NCBI RefSeq assembly: GCF_018873765.1
Contig: NC_057921.1
Coordinates: 66,887,557 to 66,951,556, forward strand
Length of the DNA stretch: 64,000 nt
Origin: Telopea speciosissima
Lineage: Eukaryota; Streptophyta; Magnoliopsida; Proteales; Proteaceae
Reading direction: 5' to 3'
Shown here: in pieces, positions 60,782 through 64,000 of the stretch
How the letters are laid out: every line of letters starts with the position of its first letter
How positions within the stretch are numbered: position 1 is the stretch's first letter
The notes under the pieces: generated by a model
What the model was told of the DNA's origin: nothing
What the model saw: only the letters and a program-made list of their open reading frames with translations
The model's database searches: none
Made by a program: the position numbers and the translations under genes

Positions 60782-63700
60782 ATGGCAGAGAGAAGCAGAA
60801 GCAGAAGCAGCAGCAGCAGAACTCACAGTACTGCCACCAATAAATCTAGCGAAGAAGAAGAAGAGAAGATTAACGATGTAAATATTTCCGATCTATTGCC
60901 ACTGGAACTCATGAAATCAGAGATAATTCCTCAAATACCGAATTGCTCAGATTCGGCCGTTGATTGGTTACCAGACTTTGCTGGTTTCTCATGGATCGCA
61001 TACGGTGCTTCTTCGCTTCTCGTGATCTCCCACTTCCCTTCGCCGCTCTCTAAGGAAGAAAGCCTAATTGGTCCCATTTTCCGGCAAGTGATCGAGCTAT
61101 CGTCTGACGAGTCTGTGTTGGTAAAGGCTGTTGCTTGGTCTCCGTCCTTCCCTTCGGAAGGTGAGCTGGCGGCAGTGGTGGAGAATTGTGTCTGCTTGTA
61201 TTCAGGGAATTCTCGAATTACTCATGGTATGCTGATTTTCTTTCAAGTTCATTGCTCCTTTTTTTGTCGATTTTGAGTTGAATCATACCAATGTGAAGGT
61301 GTATCCATATTCAATTTGGACTAAACTATTATCTGGTTGGTTTTTCTGCCGCTCCAACCAACTCCTTTTATATCTTTTGGATGTTTCTCAATTTTAAATT
61401 TGGACACTGAAACATATCACAAGTGTATTGGCTGTTGATGCTTTTACTCAGCAGTCTTAATGCTTAATATACAGCAGAGAATACTTTTAAAATGTACATG
61501 CTATAGTGTGTACTATGGTACCTAATCCTTGGTTGCTGTTTATACTTTTATGCTTCTGTGTACTGAAATTTTGTACTGCTGTGACAGATTTATTCTACTT
61601 TAGTTATGGAGATGTTTGATATTGTAGTATGTAGAAATAACTCTGTAATTGGTAATATTAATCTTATTACAAAATAATGGAGGCTTGTCTGTTGAAGAAT
61701 ATGGATGAGAGATTAAAAATTGATGGGCCTCATGAATGGTTTGGATAACTTGAAAAGAATGCTGGATGATCTGCATCAGTTGATTTTGTGCATCTATTTG
61801 CATTTGCTTGGGAGGAGATTATTGAACAGTTTTTTTTTTTTTTTTATCACTTCTAGATAATTATTTTCCCTTTGATTTCTTTTAAATTATTGTTTTATTC
61901 TCATTTTCAGGTTCTTTTTGTTGGAGTCATGTTGGAATACTTCTACACTCGTCTACGGTGGACACCATCAAATGGACTGGCTCTGGGGATGGTATAATTG
62001 CAGTGGGAGTTGATGTAGCATTGTGGAAAAGGAATAGCCAGAGCTGGGAAATAGTATGGAAATTTAGAACAGAACAGCCTCAAACTCTGGTTTCTACAAC
62101 CTGGTCAATTGAAGGGCCTGCAGCGATTGCAGCATCTTTGGGTGTATCAGACAATGGAGATTCATCTTCTCTACCTGATGGTGCAAGTAAATGTGTAGTT
62201 GTTTTTCAGAATGATGTGAAGCATGGATCTCTGAGAGCTGAGTTACACCATCCTCAGCCTGTTTCAATGATTCAGTGGAGGCCATTAATTAGAACACAGT
62301 CAAAGAAGGATATATTGCATTCCGAAAAAGATGTTCTGCTAACATGCTGCTTAGATGGAACTGTACGGCTGTGGAGTGAGATTGATAGTGGAAGAGCTAA
62401 AAAATCCGGTAAGGACGCCAATGATCAGAAGCACATTAGGCGATCATTTCATGTTACTGCTGTAATTGAAATAAACCAGTCAATGAATGGAACCTTGGGC
62501 AGAGATATATTTGTGACATGGGCAGTAGAATTCAGGGGTTTGATTAATACAGGTGGAGCAAAACAATGTCTATCAACAGGAAAAGAGAATAATCAGCCTG
62601 GCAGGTGTGAGTGGTTAATTGGGTTTGGGCCTGGAATATCAGTTAGTTTCTGGGCTATTCACTGCCTTGATGACATTTCACCATTAAGGTTCCCACGAGT
62701 GACTCTATGGAAGAGAGAGTTGTTAGTGGGTACGGAAGTAAATCATCTTCATGGTACTGGTGACTCAAATACTAAAAACCTACCACTTTTCACTAAAGCC
62801 ATTACAATGAGGAGTCAACTCTTTGGTCCACCGGTCATATGCTCTTTGATTCAGTTATTGCCTTGTAATTCCATGAGCTGGTTACAATTATACACTCCGT
62901 CATCAAATGATATGGAAGATGGATCTTTAAAACAGTCTGGAAAGGAGAACTGCTTATCATGTTCTGCTTGTGGAGTTTTAAGTCTAGATGGTCATAGTGG
63001 AAGAATCTCACAAATTGCACTACATCCTTATAGTTGCGAACATGAACTTCTTGTTTCTTTGGATTCTAATGGTTTCCTTCTTTTCTGGTCACTTTATACC
63101 GATTCCAGTTACAGTTTGGGCATGCCAATGGTGGGTCATAATTCATGGAAACTATTAGGCAAAACTTTAGTCCCAAATTTTTCATCTTTGGATTATAAGA
63201 GCCTGAGATGGGCGCCGTCAGTTTTGAATCAGCACCGAGTTCTTCTTATGGGACATTCTAAAGGAATTGATTGCTTCATTATTAAAATTTCTGAAAGTGA
63301 ACAAGAAAAAATATTATGTCATAGGTTATGCACAGTCCCTTTCTTTGGTCATAGCTGTAGTGATGCACCCACCAACATCTTTGCAATCCCTGTGCCTTCA
63401 GACTCTGGGCAAACCTTCATGTTTGACAATTTTATGTTGATAGGAGTATGGATGAAGGAATTTCAAGCTTTATCATGGAAAGTTACCTTACACTCTAAGG
63501 ATATATCTGAAAGCATCTGTGAATGTAGTTTTGACACCAAAAATGGCGCATGGGTACATGAAAATGCTTTTGCTGGGAAAAGGTATTATGTTGTTGCTGT
63601 TCCTTGCTCATCAATGTTTCCAGATCCTCACAACCTTGACCAAGTTACAACCGTGGCTGTGGTCTGTCCAGGTACACTGATGCCATATGTACAACAAAAT

Positions 63701-64000
63701 TGGAGTTCTCCTGATGGTTTGTGCAGGAAATATGCTGCATACCACATGGCTACAGGCTGTTTGGATGGAAGTCTAAAACTATGGAGAAGTGGTCCTGCAA
63801 TATCATCACCTCCACATCTTGCGAAGTCTCCCTCACCCTGGGAGCTTGTGGGGATGTTTTGCGTGCATCCTGGTCCAATTAATGCATTGTCGCTTTCCAA
63901 TTGTGGTAGGAAGATTGCAACCATCAGCAAGGCAGGCCATTTAGATAATGTAAGCACTCTTCATATATGGGATTCCATATGCCTCATAGGTGGTGGAAAC
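60782..64000 (+). CDS. Rav1/DmX-like WD40 protein, N-terminal part (3' partial)
   Basis: Exon 1 is 60782-61226; exon 2 starts at 61911 and stays open to the window edge. The junction (G|GT) keeps frame and gives 844 residues of a protein that in plants is about 2,500 long. The start is the first ATG, followed by an SR-rich and acidic leader and then LLPLELMKSEIIPQIPNC. Degenerate WD40 repeats are visible, for example IKWTGSGDGIIAVGVDVALW and TCCLDGTVRLWSEI, with others near the right end (LDGSLKLWRS, STLHIWDS). The family relatives are yeast Rav1 and animal DmX/rabconnectin-3, which as the RAVE complex drive V-ATPase assembly on endomembranes. The plant role is less well known. The C-terminal Rav1 domain lies beyond the window, so the name rests on the N-terminal half only. 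Confidence 0.88.

Overview
The window is nuclear DNA of a flowering plant. The genes have spliced, canonical GT..AG exons, and they encode plant families (LOB-domain and NIN-like transcription factors, a PPR remnant). The long introns and intergenic spaces are AT-rich and full of plant-type transposons: TRIM and LTR remnants that keep the initiator-tRNA-Met primer site, RTE and L1 LINEs, hAT and Mutator-like MITEs. The sequence does not fix the species. Gene density (six genes in 64 kb, one intron near 10 kb) fits a medium to large genome, perhaps a woody or early-diverging eudicot or a magnoliid.

Layout from left to right. (1) 1-13913, + strand: SRP54, the GTPase subunit of the signal recognition particle. 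Eight exons are visible and the N-terminal exons lie beyond the left edge. Its introns hold a palindromic MITE, a tiny TRIM and a dead PPR gene. (2) 16439-17133, - strand: a two-exon class I LOB-domain transcription factor. (3) 17134-24342: a gene-free spacer with a clear 462-bp TRIM and other repeats. (4) 24343-39612, - strand: an NLP6/7-type NIN-like protein with five coding exons, including a 45-nt micro-exon. Its 9.75-kb second intron is a transposon graveyard with readable nesting. (5) 39613-51757: a second large spacer with MITEs, an AT-rich minisatellite and LINE ends; the 5' leader of the next gene is probably at its right end. (6) 51758-55236, + strand: SRP19, which helps SRP54 bind SRP RNA. 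(7) 57051-60540, - strand: a very small multi-exon gene for a Kish/TMEM167 membrane protein, recoverable only by joining short exons. (8) 60782 to the right edge, + strand: the N-terminal third of a giant WD40 protein of the Rav1/DmX family, divergently arranged with the Kish gene over a short shared promoter.

Four of the six genes serve the endomembrane system: SRP54 and SRP19 in ER targeting, Kish in the secretory pathway, and the Rav1/DmX protein in V-ATPase assembly. There is no sign of an operon-like unit, and the linkage of the two SRP subunits may be chance. No CRISPR array, tRNA, rRNA or 7SL RNA gene was recognised. The most informative structures outside the genes are the nested insertions in the NLP intron (hAT element with its target duplication, a MITE inside it, and an uninterrupted copy of the target alongside), three independent miniature LTR elements, and a two-member family of near-perfect 146/147-bp palindromes.
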